A stretch of 64,000 bases of DNA from NCBI GenBank assembly GCA_958349055.1, contig CATWBO010000010.1, forward strand, positions 1-64,000, in the 5' to 3' direction. Positions 48,119 through 57,125 of this stretch are shown piece after piece. Source of the DNA: an uncultured bacterium (GTDB lineage Bacteria; Actinomycetota; Coriobacteriia; Coriobacteriales; Coriobacteriaceae). The stretch's first letter is position 1, and each line of letters begins with the position of its first letter. The position numbers were made by a program, and so were the translations under genes. The notes beneath the pieces were generated by a model. That model was not told the DNA's origin and made no database searches. It saw only the letters and a program-made list of their open reading frames with translations.

Positions 48119-50194
48119 CTAACGCAGGTAAGCCTTTGCGTTGCCCAGGCTGTACGCGATCGTTGAGCCGTTGTGCAGGAGCGACGACGTCTGCGGCGTA
48201 ATCGCGCCGGTAATGCCGAGCGCCAGGAGCGCTGAGTTGGTGAGCATCACCTTGGAATACGAGCTCGTCAGACGATCAATGAGGCCCTGGCTCATGCGGC
48301 GCAGGCGCACGATCGCGGCAAGATCCGTATCGGTCAGGATGATATCGGCGACCTCCTTGGCAATGTCGCTTCCACCGCCCATGGCCAGACCCACATCGGC
48401 CAGGCCCAGCGCCGGTGAGTCATTGACGCCGTCGCCCACCATGGCAACGTGGCGCCCCTCGCGCTTAATCCGCTCCACATAGGCGTACTTGTCCTCGGGC
48501 AGCAGTTCGGCCTTAAACTCGTCGACACCTGCCTCGCGAGCAATGCGCTCGGCCGTGCGCTCCGAGTCGCCCGTGAGCATGACCACGTGCTTGACGCCCA
48601 GCGCATGCAGGTCGGCAATGGCCTCGCGCACGCCGGGTTTGAGCGGGTCCTCGATACCGAGCACGCCGACGACCGTGCCGTCGACCGCCAGGTACAGCGG
48701 CGACAGGCCCTGCATCTGGGACTCGATGCGCTCCTTGATGTCGGATTCGAGCTGTGCGCCCTCGTCCTCAAATACAAAGTGCGCGGAACCGATGATGGCG
48801 CGGCGCCCCTCAATGGACGAAGCAATACCATGCGCCACGATGTACTCGACGGCGGCATGGCGCTCGCGGTGCTCGAGCCCGCGCTCACGTGCCGCATTGA
48901 CCACGGCACGCGCCACCGGATGCGGAAAATGCTCCTCCAAGCAAGCGGAAAGGCGCAGGACCTCGTCCTCGCTCCAGCCATCGGTGGTGAGCACGCAGGC
49001 AAGGCGCGGCTGCGCCTCGGTCAGCGTGCCGGTCTTATCAAACACAATGGTGTCGGCCTTGGCAAACGACTCAAAGTACTTCGCGCCCTTGACCATCACG
49101 CCCATCTTGGCAGCATCGCTCATGGCAGTCATGACGGCGACGGAACCCGTGAGCTTGAGTGCGCACGAGTAGTCGACCATCAGTGCCGCCGAGGTCTTGA
49201 TGAGGCTGCGAGTAGTAAGCGCAACCAGGCCCGCGAGCAGGAAGTTCCACGGGACGATCTTGTTGGCAAGGTCCTCCATATGCGACTGGCCCTCGGACTT
49301 GAGCGAGTCGGCCGTCTGCACGAGCGAGACGATTGAGCGCAGTTTGGTTTGCGCCGTATTGGCGCGCACGCGCACCAAGATGCCGCCGTCTTCCACGACG
49401 GTACCGGCGAACACGTCGTCGCCCACGCTGCGCTCGACGGCCAGCGGCTCGCCGGTCAGGGTCGCCTGGTTGACCATAGCGCTCCCCTGCTCGACAACAC
49501 CGTCGATGCAGATGGACATGCCGGTACGCACGGCGACCAAGTCGCCGGGCTCGAGCTCGGTGGCGGCAACGCTTACCTCGGTGTCGCCGACGACCTTTTG
49601 CGCCTTGTCGGGCACATCGAGCAGCGAGTTGATGAGCTCGTTTTCGCTCATGGCGCGGGTGTAGTCCTCGAGCAGCTCGCCCACGTTGAGCAGGAACATC
49701 GTCTGGCCCGCGGTGTCGACATCACGTTTGACAAACGAGATACCGATGGCCGAAGCGTCGAGCACGGGAACGGTCAGGCGCGGCTGCGCGAGCTCATGAA
49801 GGGCAGCGCGCAAAAATGCCATGTAACCGGCCACGACAAACACCGCACGCAGAGGCGTCGGCAAGAACCAGCGACGTGCGTAATGGGCACCGACGAGTGT
49901 CGCCAGGTCCATGACGAGCTTGTGTTTACGTGGCTCAAGCTGCATCACGTAACCCGTCTTTGCGTCGGCAATGGCCTGGGCATCGAGCGCACCGACGGCG
50001 GCCAGCACGGCATCGCGGCGCGGCTCATCGTATTCGAGCGCCATCTGGCCGATGCGGCCGTAGACGCGCACCTTGTGCACGCCGTCGATGTCGCCGCCAA
50101 GCTTAAGAAGTGCATCGAGATCGCTCTCTGGCACAGGACCCGCCAATTGAAGACGGGTCCTGCCGGGGATCTCGCTAATAATCGAGAATCTCAT
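48119..50194 (-). CDS. P1B-type metal ATPase with SCA motif (FezB-like)
   Basis: 691-residue metal-transporting P-type ATPase. N-terminus IISEIPGRTRLQLAG carries the PGR-x-R motif in place of a classic CxxC metal domain. The ion-binding helix reads DYSCALKLTGSVAVM (about 341), i.e. S-C-A and not CPC, CPH or SPC. Phosphorylation site FDKTGTLTEAQP (D near 385), HP motif EEHFPHPVARAV, TGDSERTA, and hinge MVGDGVNDSPALGLADVG. The SCA and PGR features are those reported for P1B-6 ATPases of ferrosome (Fez) systems, which load iron into membrane-bound granules; this assignment is inference. Next to a small membrane protein gene on the same strand. Confidence 0.9.
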   Translation of the reverse strand: MRFSIISEIPGRTRLQLAGPVPESDLDALLKLGGDIDGVHKVRVYGRIGQMALEYDEPRRDAVLAAVGALDAQAIADAKTGYVMQLEPRKHKLVMDLATLVGAHYARRWFLPTPLRAVFVVAGYMAFLRAALHELAQPRLTVPVLDASAIGISFVKRDVDTAGQTMFLLNVGELLEDYTRAMSENELINSLLDVPDKAQKVVGDTEVSVAATELEPGDLVAVRTGMSICIDGVVEQGSAMVNQATLTGEPLAVERSVGDDVFAGTVVEDGGILVRVRANTAQTKLRSIVSLVQTADSLKSEGQSHMEDLANKIVPWNFLLAGLVALTTRSLIKTSAALMVDYSCALKLTGSVAVMTAMSDAAKMGVMVKGAKYFESFAKADTIVFDKTGTLTEAQPRLACVLTTDGWSEDEVLRLSACLEEHFPHPVARAVVNAARERGLEHRERHAAVEYIVAHGIASSIEGRRAIIGSAHFVFEDEGAQLESDIKERIESQMQGLSPLYLAVDGTVVGVLGIEDPLKPGVREAIADLHALGVKHVVMLTGDSERTAERIAREAGVDEFKAELLPEDKYAYVERIKREGRHVAMVGDGVNDSPALGLADVGLAMGGGSDIAKEVADIILTDTDLAAIVRLRRMSQGLIDRLTSSYSKVMLTNSALLALGITGAITPQTSSLLHNGSTIAYSLGNAKAYLR

Positions 50195-50212
50195 AGTTTG
50201 TGCCTGGGAGCG

Positions 50213-50458
50213 TTACTCGGCTGCCTCGTCAGCAGCGGCCTCGCTCTGGGTGATGTAAGCAGCCTCGGCAACCATGTCGTCGACATTAGCCTTGGCCTGC
50301 TCGACCATGTCCTGGTAGCCGTTCTTGATGCGCATGCCGCACGCGATACCCTGCACGCAGGCATTCTTGACCGGAGCGCTGGTAAGCAGCTTGATGCCGG
50401 CCGTGCCAAGCAGAAAACCGCCACCGACAAGCAAAGTGTTGAACGTCGACTTCTTCAT
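50213..50458 (-). CDS. Small membrane-anchored protein (DUF6110-like), P1B-ATPase partner
   Basis: 81 residues from ATG 50458 (GGGAGA upstream). Hydrophobic segment TLLVGGGFLLGTAGIKLLTS at 8-27, then an amphipathic stretch CVQGIACGMRIKNGYQDMVE and an acidic alanine-rich tail. Family recognisable as the small protein regularly encoded beside SCA-type metal ATPases in gut anaerobes. It ends 18 bases before the ATPase start, so the two are cotranscribed. By position and build it could be the FezA-type granule/membrane protein; this is inference. Transcript starts probably near 50530. Confidence 0.8.
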   Translation of the reverse strand: MKKSTFNTLLVGGGFLLGTAGIKLLTSAPVKNACVQGIACGMRIKNGYQDMVEQAKANVDDMVAEAAYITQSEAAADEAAE

Positions 50459-50559
50459 GTTGCGTCTCCCTTTTGCCGCACGAATTGCGGCGTGGTGCCT
50501 CCGCACCCGAGTTACCAAACTTGCTCGAGCACACTATCGAAAAATAGTTTATCCAACAA

Positions 50560-50575
50560 TTATGGTCAGCCATAA
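50560..50575 (-). promoter_or_regulatory. Operator-like dyad upstream of the ATPase operon
   Basis: TTATGG-TCAG-CCATAA, in AT-rich DNA about 100 bases ahead of the small gene. The size and symmetry fit a metalloregulator site, but it does not match the Fur or DtxR consensus well. Confidence 0.4.
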
Positions 50576-50687
50576 CTAACTTTTTGGAAATTTAAGGTCA
50601 GGAAATCTCCGGCTTCCGGCAAACCACTCGTCGCGAAAAGCATCCGTGGCATCAGAGAATGCTCCTCCTCCGCCCCATAGATCGAGG

Positions 50688-50859
50688 TCTAATACTTTTC
50701 TGCGAAGTGAACGAGTGAAATCAGACCCCCGAAGCATCCGCATTTTTCGGCAGCAAAACCGCAGGAAAAACTCGACAAAACCGCAGGAAACAACCTCCAA
50801 AATGTGTCGATGCTTCGTGGGTCCAAATAAGGTCGTTCACTTCTAGGAAAAGTATTAGA
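50688..50859. mobile_element. 172-bp MITE-like element with imperfect long inverted repeats
   Basis: Ends TCTAATACTTTTC and GTATTAGA; arms of ~55 bases share TCTAATACTTTTC, GAAGTGAACGA and GACCC-CGAAGCATC. The centre has AAAACCGCAGGAAA twice. Both strands therefore encode similar meaningless peptides (SNTF-RSER...DPRSI). Lies in a gene-free stretch from 50576 to 50880. Confidence 0.75.
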
Positions 50860-50880
50860 CAACGATCCGCACTGCCCCGC

Positions 50881-50913
50881 AGCATGACAAAGGGACTGTC
50901 CCTTTGTCATGCT
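50881..50913. terminator. Perfect 33-bp hairpin (GGGACTGTCCC repeat), right end of cassette gene
   Basis: AGCATGACAAAGGGA-CTG-TCCCTTTGTCATGCT. It covers the stop codon of the DUF4143 ATPase gene. A 25-bp near-identical core recurs at 52391-52415, on the other side of the same gene. Confidence 0.7.
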
Positions 50914-52256
50914 GCGAGCGCTTTCTTGATAAGAGGGACGGATCGGTCGGCCAAATACAGCGGAATATTGAGCACCCCATCGTCAAGCCTCAGGTTCTTA
51001 AGGGAGTAACGGACTCTCAACGGGGTCGTCTCCGCATGTTTGTCGGCATAGTATTTCAGACTCTTGGAATGAATGACCTCCCCCGATTTGACCTCAACGG
51101 GAACAATATTGTTTCCGACTTGAATCAAAAAATCGACCTCATGCTTTGGTTTCTCGTTAGTCCAATAGCGCGGAGCGGCATCCAGCTGCGGAAGCAACGC
51201 CTGAAGCACGTAGTTCTCGGCAAACGAGCCTTTGAACTCAGAAAAAATCGCGTCCGAGATGGCGAATGCCGAAGCATCGAGCTTTGCCATACGGCGCAGC
51301 AAGCCAACATCAAGACAGTAGACCTTAAAGGCCTTGAGATCATCGTAGGCCGAGAGCGGTATTCCGCCGCCGGTATTAAGTCGCGCCGACGTGATCAGAC
51401 CGGCATCGGCGAGCCATTCCAGAGCGTCCTCATATTCGCGGGCACGAGCCCCCTCGCGAACCGCACCCCAAACAAACTTTTTATTCTCGCGCGCCAGCTG
51501 CGTTGGAATTGAGTTCCAAATTTGCGAAAGCTTAGCGAACTGTGCACGACCACCGTGCTTGGCAAAATCACGCTCATAGGAATCCAAGAGGTCGGATAAC
51601 ACTTTATCAACCTGAGCAATGTCACCCGTTTCGACCCACCGACCAAGAGCTTCCGGCATGCCACCGCATGCAAAATAGCGGCGAAGGTGCTCGACGAGTC
51701 TGACATGAAAGAAATCCGGTACCGCCTCGATCTGATCCAGACCGCCAAGATACGCATCATAGTTTGAGGCGCCTTCGGCCTTTAAAAACTCAGAAAAGCT
51801 CATGGGGTGCATCTCCATGAACTCGACCTTTCCCACCGGAAAGGCACTCGTCTCGCGGGACAAGCGAACACCCAGCAAAGACCCTGCGCACGCAACGAGA
51901 TATTCGGGGGCCTCATCGCAAAAATACTTGAGAGCACCAACTGCAGAGGGGCAGTCCTGGATCTCGTCAACAATAAGCAGCGTCTCGCCAGGATCGATGG
52001 GCTGGCCAAACGCCAAGGATAGATTTGAAATAATGCGCCGAGGATCACGCGTGCCCTCGAAAAACTGCGCATATTCGCTTTGAACCCCGGGAGATGGCTC
52101 CTCCAGCGTCAGGTATACGCAGTTGCGATACGAGGCGCGGCCGAACTCCTTGAGCGCCCACGTCTTTCCAACCTGACGCGCTCCTTTAAGGATGAGCGGC
52201 TTACGATACTCCGACGCCTTCCAAGCATTAAGCTTGGCGATGATATCCCGCTGCAT
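50907..52256 (-). CDS. AAA-type ATPase with C-terminal DUF4143 domain
   Basis: 449 residues, intact. Walker A LKGARQVGKTWALKEF (about 23-38), Walker B TLLIVDEIQDCP, then the family blocks YFCDEAPEYLVACAGSLLGV, PVGKVEFMEMHPMSFSEFL, FACGGMPEALGRWVETGD, and C-terminal EVDFLIQVGNNIVPVEVKSGE, whose D...E-V-K fits a PD-(D/E)XK-like domain. Same architecture as 1919-3208, though clearly a different lineage. SD GGGAGG. A 77-bp nested palindrome starts 17 bases upstream of the ATG, and matching 25-bp hairpins bound the gene on both sides. Biological role unknown. Confidence 0.92.
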   Translation of the reverse strand: MQRDIIAKLNAWKASEYRKPLILKGARQVGKTWALKEFGRASYRNCVYLTLEEPSPGVQSEYAQFFEGTRDPRRIISNLSLAFGQPIDPGETLLIVDEIQDCPSAVGALKYFCDEAPEYLVACAGSLLGVRLSRETSAFPVGKVEFMEMHPMSFSEFLKAEGASNYDAYLGGLDQIEAVPDFFHVRLVEHLRRYFACGGMPEALGRWVETGDIAQVDKVLSDLLDSYERDFAKHGGRAQFAKLSQIWNSIPTQLARENKKFVWGAVREGARAREYEDALEWLADAGLITSARLNTGGGIPLSAYDDLKAFKVYCLDVGLLRRMAKLDASAFAISDAIFSEFKGSFAENYVLQALLPQLDAAPRYWTNEKPKHEVDFLIQVGNNIVPVEVKSGEVIHSKSLKYYADKHAETTPLRVRYSLKNLRLDDGVLNIPLYLADRSVPLIKKALAA

Positions 52257-52273
52257 GACCGACCTCCCGCAAA

Positions 52274-52350
52274 AAAACTTCCGTAAATGTGAGATTTCTC
52301 ACATTTTACCCTGGGTAAAACGTGATATTTATCACATTTACGGAAGTTTT
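52274..52350. promoter_or_regulatory. 77-bp nested palindrome upstream of DUF4143 ATPase
   Basis: Arms 52274-52310 and 52314-52350 match with about four changes around CTG. Each arm contains its own dyad: TGTGAGATTTCTCACA and CGTGATATTTATCACA. A minus-strand TAAAAT -10-like hexamer lies in the centre. Two operator sites for one dimeric or tetrameric regulator are plausible. Confidence 0.65.
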
Positions 52351-52388
52351 AGGGCAGTTTTGTTACATTTTCATCATATACAATGAAG

Positions 52389-52417
52389 TGTGACAGAGGG
52401 ACTGTCCCTTTGTCACA
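52389..52417. terminator. Hairpin (GGGACTGTCCC repeat), end of ABC operon
   Basis: TGTGACAGAGGGA-CTG-TCCCTTTGTCACA, one mismatch, four bases past the ABC transporter stop. Shares a 25-bp core with 50884-50910. Confidence 0.75.
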
Positions 52418-52420
52418 TTC

Positions 52421-54178
52421 CTACAGCTGCCAGGTTGCTGCTTCCTTTTGCAGTGCGACCATGCGGGCGAATTCTCCGCCTGCTGCTTTGAGCTGCGCCG
52501 GAGTGCCCTGCTCGGAAACCACACCATCCTTGAGTACAACGATTTTGTCGGCATTTTCTACCGTACGCATACGGTGGGCAATAACGATAACCGTCTTGCC
52601 TGCGAGCAGGCGGGAAAGCGCCTGCTGCACCACGGTCTCGTTCTCCACATCCAAGCTCGCCGTCGCCTCGTCCAACAGCACGATAGGCGCGTCTTTGAGC
52701 AGCGCACGGGCGATAGAGATGCGCTGGCGCTCACCGCCGGACAGCTTGGAGCCGTTCTCGCCGATCATGGTGTCATAGCCCTGCGGCATGCGGCTCACAA
52801 ACTCGTCGCAGTTGGCGGCACGCGCGGCAGCAAGCACTTCCTCATCGGTGGCATCGCGACGACCAAGACGGATGTTTCCCATCACCGTGTCGTCAAAGAG
52901 CAGCACGTCTTGGAACACAATGGCGTAGTCGCGCAGCAGCACCTCGGGATCCACGCTCGCAACATCCACGCCACCCACGGTGACCGTGCCTTCGGTGGCG
53001 TCCCAAAAGCGCGCAGCCAGGCGGCTCACCGTAGACTTACCGGAACCCGAAGGACCGACCAGCGCCGTAACTTCGCCTTCCTTGGCGGTAAAGCTCACAT
53101 CGGTAAGAACTTTCTCGCCGGCGCGGCCGTCCTCACCCGCACCATAGCCAAATGCCACGTGATCGAACACCACATCGTGGCCCACGGGCTCAAACTGCTC
53201 GCTGCCCCGCGCCACGGGCTCTTCCATGATGGAACGCATGCGCTTGGCCGACGACTCGGCGACAAACAGCTCGGACATCAGCATCAGCGCCTGATCGAAG
53301 GGTGCATAGACACGGCTCACCATAAGCAGGAAGGCAAACATCACCAAAAAGTCGACCTGGCCGGAGGCGACCATCGCAGCGCCCGTGACCAACGTGGTGG
53401 CAATCCCCAGACGCAGGATGGCAAAGGCAGAGTTGACCAAAAGCCCGTTGGCGAGCTCGCCTCTGGTGGTCTCGCGCTCCTCGGCATCAATCACGGCGTT
53501 GAGTCCCTCAAGATAATGGGCCTCCTGGTTGGTGGCGCGGATCTCGCGCACACAGTCGAGCGTCTCCTGGATCGCCTCGGTGACCTTGACCTTCTCGGCG
53601 CGCACGCGGTCGAACACCGGGGTCATGGGGCCGCGCGTCAGATACAGCACGGCAAAGGCCACGGGCACGCTCCAAAACGCCGCAATCGCCAGCTGCCAGC
53701 AAAAGAACAGCGACGCCACGAACACGATGGCGCTTGCGATGATGGCGCCCCAGAGTTCTCCCAGCACATGACTGTAGGCATGCTCCATAGTCTGAACGTC
53801 GCCCATGATGGTTTCGGTTAGATCGGCCAGATCACGACGGCCGAAAAACGACAACGGCAGTTTGCGCAAGCGCTCGGCAATCCCCATGCGCTGCTTGCCG
53901 CACTCCTCGTAAAAGATGCAGTACGTGTAGTAGTACTGCTGCCAGTTAGAGGCAAAGAGCAGCGCAAAGAAGACCAGGAGGCCGCCCACGATCGGCAGGG
54001 CATCCGGCAGGTCAGCCCCGCTGGCGAGATGCTCGACGAAGCCGGTCATGACCAGGAATAAAAAGCCCATGCCGGCCATGGTAATAAGATTGGTGAGCGT
54101 GGTCCAGAAAATGCCGCGTTTTACGCCGGCGACGCCTTTATCGGATAGGAAATACTTCTTTTGGAATGAGGCGAACAT
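52421..54178 (-). CDS. ABC transporter, fused permease-ATPase, second half of pair
   Basis: 585 residues: six transmembrane helices (about 20-310, including ILF-type TLTNLITMAGMGFLFLVMTG and YYYTYCIFYEECGKQRMG) then an ATPase with Walker A VGPSGSGKSTVSRLAARF, signature LSGGERQRISIARALL and Walker B PIVLLDEATASLD. Starts directly after the stop of the upstream half-transporter (no gap), so the two form a heterodimer. The paired arrangement with a divergent AraC regulator resembles YbtP/YbtQ and IrtAB siderophore importers with YbtA, but drug or lipid export is equally possible from sequence. Confidence 0.9.
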   Translation of the reverse strand: MFASFQKKYFLSDKGVAGVKRGIFWTTLTNLITMAGMGFLFLVMTGFVEHLASGADLPDALPIVGGLLVFFALLFASNWQQYYYTYCIFYEECGKQRMGIAERLRKLPLSFFGRRDLADLTETIMGDVQTMEHAYSHVLGELWGAIIASAIVFVASLFFCWQLAIAAFWSVPVAFAVLYLTRGPMTPVFDRVRAEKVKVTEAIQETLDCVREIRATNQEAHYLEGLNAVIDAEERETTRGELANGLLVNSAFAILRLGIATTLVTGAAMVASGQVDFLVMFAFLLMVSRVYAPFDQALMLMSELFVAESSAKRMRSIMEEPVARGSEQFEPVGHDVVFDHVAFGYGAGEDGRAGEKVLTDVSFTAKEGEVTALVGPSGSGKSTVSRLAARFWDATEGTVTVGGVDVASVDPEVLLRDYAIVFQDVLLFDDTVMGNIRLGRRDATDEEVLAAARAANCDEFVSRMPQGYDTMIGENGSKLSGGERQRISIARALLKDAPIVLLDEATASLDVENETVVQQALSRLLAGKTVIVIAHRMRTVENADKIVVLKDGVVSEQGTPAQLKAAGGEFARMVALQKEAATWQL

Positions 54179-56005
54179 TTAGGCCTCGCCTCCCTTCGCA
54201 GCGGCAACATCTGCGGTCGCAGCAGCAATCTTCCAGCTCGCGGCCTGCTCGTACTCGGCCCACATCTTGGCGTACAGGCCGCCTGCCTCCAAAAGCTCGG
54301 CATGAGTACCCGTCTCCTGCACGCTACCTTGGTTGAGCACCACGATTTGGTCTGCGCCCACCACGGTCGAAAGCCGGTGCGCGATCATAATGACCGTGCG
54401 ACCTGCCGCCAGCTTGCTAAAGGCGCGCTGGATGAGCGCCTCGTTCTCGGGGTCGGCAAACGCCGTGGCCTCATCGAGCACCACGATAGGCGCGTCTTTA
54501 AGGATCGCGCGGGCGAGTGCCACGCGCTGGACCTCGCCGCCCGAAAGATATGCTCCGCCGGCGCCGAGCATGGTGTTGATGCCCTGTGGGAGCTTGGCCA
54601 CAATGTCGTCGCACTGAGCTGCGGAGAGGGCCGCGCGCACTTCGTCGTCAGTGGCTCCAGGCTTGGAGGCGCGCACGTTATCGGCAAGTGTTTGGCGGAA
54701 CAGCTGGTTGGTCTGAAACACAAAGGCGACCTGGTCCATGAGCTCGTGCGGATCCATGTCGCGAACGTCTACGCCGCCCACGAGCACACGACCCAAGGAA
54801 ACATCCCAAAAACGCGGGATCAGGCTTGCGCAGGTCGACTTACCGCCGCCCGAGGGACCAACCAACGCAAGGGTGCTACCTGCGGGAACGCTAAAGCTCA
54901 CATGATCGACGGCAGGCGCCTCGGCGCCCTCGTAGGTAAAGCTCACGTCCTCAAAGCGCACATCGCTGCCAGCGGGGTGCTTGGGTTGAGCGGGCACGGA
55001 GAGCTGCTTGGAATCCATAACGCTTCGGATGCGAGCCAGCGAATCAGCACTCATCTGAGACGCCTCGCCCACAAACATAAGCTTGGTCATGGCCGTCGGC
55101 ACCACGGCCGAAAAGATCGCGTAAAACGTAAAATTGACCATAAAGTGCGCGAAGTCCGTCTCGCCCGGCGCCAGCAGCAGCGCCACAGGCAAAAGAAATG
55201 CCACAAGGCCGTTGAGCGCAGTAAGGTTGAGCACCTGCGGACCCCGGCAAAACGTACCCGCATAGTTTTGCGCCATGTGCGCGTACTCGGCAATCGCATC
55301 GTGGAACGCCTTAAAGGAGTAGACCGTCTGCTGAAACACCTTGACCACGGGGATGCCACGCACGTATTCGGTACCAGTCTTGTTCATTTTGACCAGCGCG
55401 CCCATGTAGGCCTTCATAAACTCGGCGCCCTTGCCGCCCATCATGGTGGCCATGGCGCCAAACGAAACGACAACCGAGATAAGGCATGCAGCCCCCAGAC
55501 GCCAATCGAGGGCGAAAAGCAGCACGAGCAGGCCCACGACCATGGCGGTGGCGCCGGCGATATCGGGCAGCATGTGCGCGAGCAGGGTCTCGGTGGAGGC
55601 GGCGCATCCGTCTACGATACGGCGCAGCTCACCGGTGGCGTGCGTGTCAAAGTAGCCGAGCGGCAGCTTAAGCAGATGCTCGCTCGTGGTCTTGCGGATA
55701 TTGGATGCGCAGCGAAACGCGGACAGGTGCGTGCACATGAGTCCCACGAAATAGACCACGATGCTTGCCAGGGCAAAACCGACAGCCCACCAACCATACA
55801 TCGCGATATCGCAGGCTTCGCTCCAGTTAGGTGCCACGGCGATCAGATCGCGCGTGACAAGCCAAATGCACACGTACGGGCCAAAGCTCAGCAGCTGCGA
55901 GAGCGCCGAGAGGGCCATGCCCAAATATGTTAGGAATTTACGGTCGCCGGCATATGCAAGCAGCTCGCCGATACCGCCGCCTTCCTTTTTTGATCCCTTT
56001 GCCAT
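54179..56005 (-). CDS. ABC transporter, fused permease-ATPase, first half of pair
   Basis: 608 residues. Membrane domain about 30-330 (FLTYLGMALSALSQLLSFGP, then VYFVGLMCTHLSAFRCASNI), ATPase with Walker A VGPSGGGKSTCASLIPRF, signature LSGGEVQRVALARAIL, Walker B PIVVLDEATAFADPEN. The D-loop is AFADPEN, not the usual SALD, which suggests one degenerate nucleotide site in the heterodimer. ATG 56005 has GAAAGGA upstream; the frame to 56068 is unsupported. Upstream DNA holds AT-rich TTATCATTGAT, Fur-box-like, shared with the divergent AraC gene. Iron-linked control is therefore possible, not shown. Confidence 0.9.
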   Translation of the reverse strand: MAKGSKKEGGGIGELLAYAGDRKFLTYLGMALSALSQLLSFGPYVCIWLVTRDLIAVAPNWSEACDIAMYGWWAVGFALASIVVYFVGLMCTHLSAFRCASNIRKTTSEHLLKLPLGYFDTHATGELRRIVDGCAASTETLLAHMLPDIAGATAMVVGLLVLLFALDWRLGAACLISVVVSFGAMATMMGGKGAEFMKAYMGALVKMNKTGTEYVRGIPVVKVFQQTVYSFKAFHDAIAEYAHMAQNYAGTFCRGPQVLNLTALNGLVAFLLPVALLLAPGETDFAHFMVNFTFYAIFSAVVPTAMTKLMFVGEASQMSADSLARIRSVMDSKQLSVPAQPKHPAGSDVRFEDVSFTYEGAEAPAVDHVSFSVPAGSTLALVGPSGGGKSTCASLIPRFWDVSLGRVLVGGVDVRDMDPHELMDQVAFVFQTNQLFRQTLADNVRASKPGATDDEVRAALSAAQCDDIVAKLPQGINTMLGAGGAYLSGGEVQRVALARAILKDAPIVVLDEATAFADPENEALIQRAFSKLAAGRTVIMIAHRLSTVVGADQIVVLNQGSVQETGTHAELLEAGGLYAKMWAEYEQAASWKIAAATADVAAAKGGEA

Positions 56006-56119
56006 GAGATTCCTTTCTAACGGCTTGAGAGTTAACCGTAATGAACTTATCATTGATGTGTTAGCCATGGCTCACAATCGAGCCAGGCGTGGACGTTTCT
56101 GCAAAGGAAAGGGACGCTT

Positions 56120-57124
56120 TTGCAAATACGGCGGGCAGCGACCGACATAACCGAGCTCTACGCACCGCAGTTTGAGCAGTTTGGCCTGGAGCTTACCGGC
56201 AAGGGCGCCGTCTTTACCGGCGAGGTGGCAAACGATCGGGCGCACGGTCGCGCATGGATCATGTCCCTCTCCCCCAGCTGTATCGTCATGGAGCATTACA
56301 TTACCCCGACGCACGATATGTACCTGGCCGAATACACACCCGAGCCGTACGCCTGCGTGAGCGAGGTCAGCGCGCCCACACTTACATGCATGCCCGAGGC
56401 TGGCATAACGCCTGCGAACCTTAAGCCACTGCGCGGGCCGTGGCCGAACAGCGCGGTGTGCAGCTTTGTCCAAGATAGCTGCGGCGAGGAGCTAAGCCCG
56501 CTGTTTGCAGGGCAACTCTATCACTCACGCTCGGTGCTCTTTTTGCCCGGGTATTTTGACGAGCTGGAGCATTGCTATCCCGCCGAGTTCGCGGGAGTCT
56601 TTGAAGCGTTTGCCGAGCCATGGCACGAGGAGGCGACGTCTGCCATCTGCCACACGTTGCGCAGGATTAACGAGGACCGCGCCCGCACCGCAGGCGGACA
56701 CGTCTATATGCAGGGCATCGTGGAGACCATGGTCGCGGAGCTCGCCTGTTCGCGCGCGGCCCACAAGCAGGCGCGGCAGGCGGCAGACACACGCGTCAGC
56801 ATAACCATTGCCGAAGAAGCAACGGCAATGATTGAGCGTGCGCTCGACAAAGGCAGGCGTGTGGGTATCAACGAGGTGGCCGAGAGGCTCTACACAAGCC
56901 GTTCCAAACTATGCGCTACCTTTAAGGCCCAAACTGGCGAGTCCCTGGGCGCCTACATTCGCAGACGCCGTATGGAGCGAGCACAGGACCTTTTGGCCGA
57001 CAGCTCGCTCACGATAGCGCAGGTCGCAGAGCGTCTAGGCTACCCTCAGCAGGCCGCCTTCGCCCAAGCCTTCAAGCAACACACCGGCACCACCCCCACC
57101 GCCTGGCGTTCCCAACATATATAA
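56120..57124 (+). CDS. AraC-family transcriptional regulator
   Basis: 334 residues from TTG 56120 (GGAAAGGGA upstream; no in-frame ATG nearby fits). The N-terminal ~220 residues are a cupin-like effector domain (SPSCIVMEHYITPTHDMYLA). The C-terminal ~100 hold two helix-turn-helix units: GINEVAERLYTSRSKLCATF followed by KAQTGESLGAYIRRRRMERA, and SLTIAQVAERLGYPQQAAFA followed by QAFKQHTGTTPTAWR. Divergent from the ABC pair, a typical local activator layout (cf. YbtA). Inducer unknown, perhaps a siderophore-type ligand. TTG use is unusual among neighbours. Confidence 0.88.
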   Translation: MQIRRAATDITELYAPQFEQFGLELTGKGAVFTGEVANDRAHGRAWIMSLSPSCIVMEHYITPTHDMYLAEYTPEPYACVSEVSAPTLTCMPEAGITPANLKPLRGPWPNSAVCSFVQDSCGEELSPLFAGQLYHSRSVLFLPGYFDELEHCYPAEFAGVFEAFAEPWHEEATSAICHTLRRINEDRARTAGGHVYMQGIVETMVAELACSRAAHKQARQAADTRVSITIAEEATAMIERALDKGRRVGINEVAERLYTSRSKLCATFKAQTGESLGAYIRRRRMERAQDLLADSSLTIAQVAERLGYPQQAAFAQAFKQHTGTTPTAWRSQHI

Positions 57125-57125
57125 A

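Noticed and set aside
50560..50575. DtxR/IdeR box
   Set aside because: Dyad symmetry and AT context fit a metalloregulator, but bases do not follow the TTAGGTTAG half-site.
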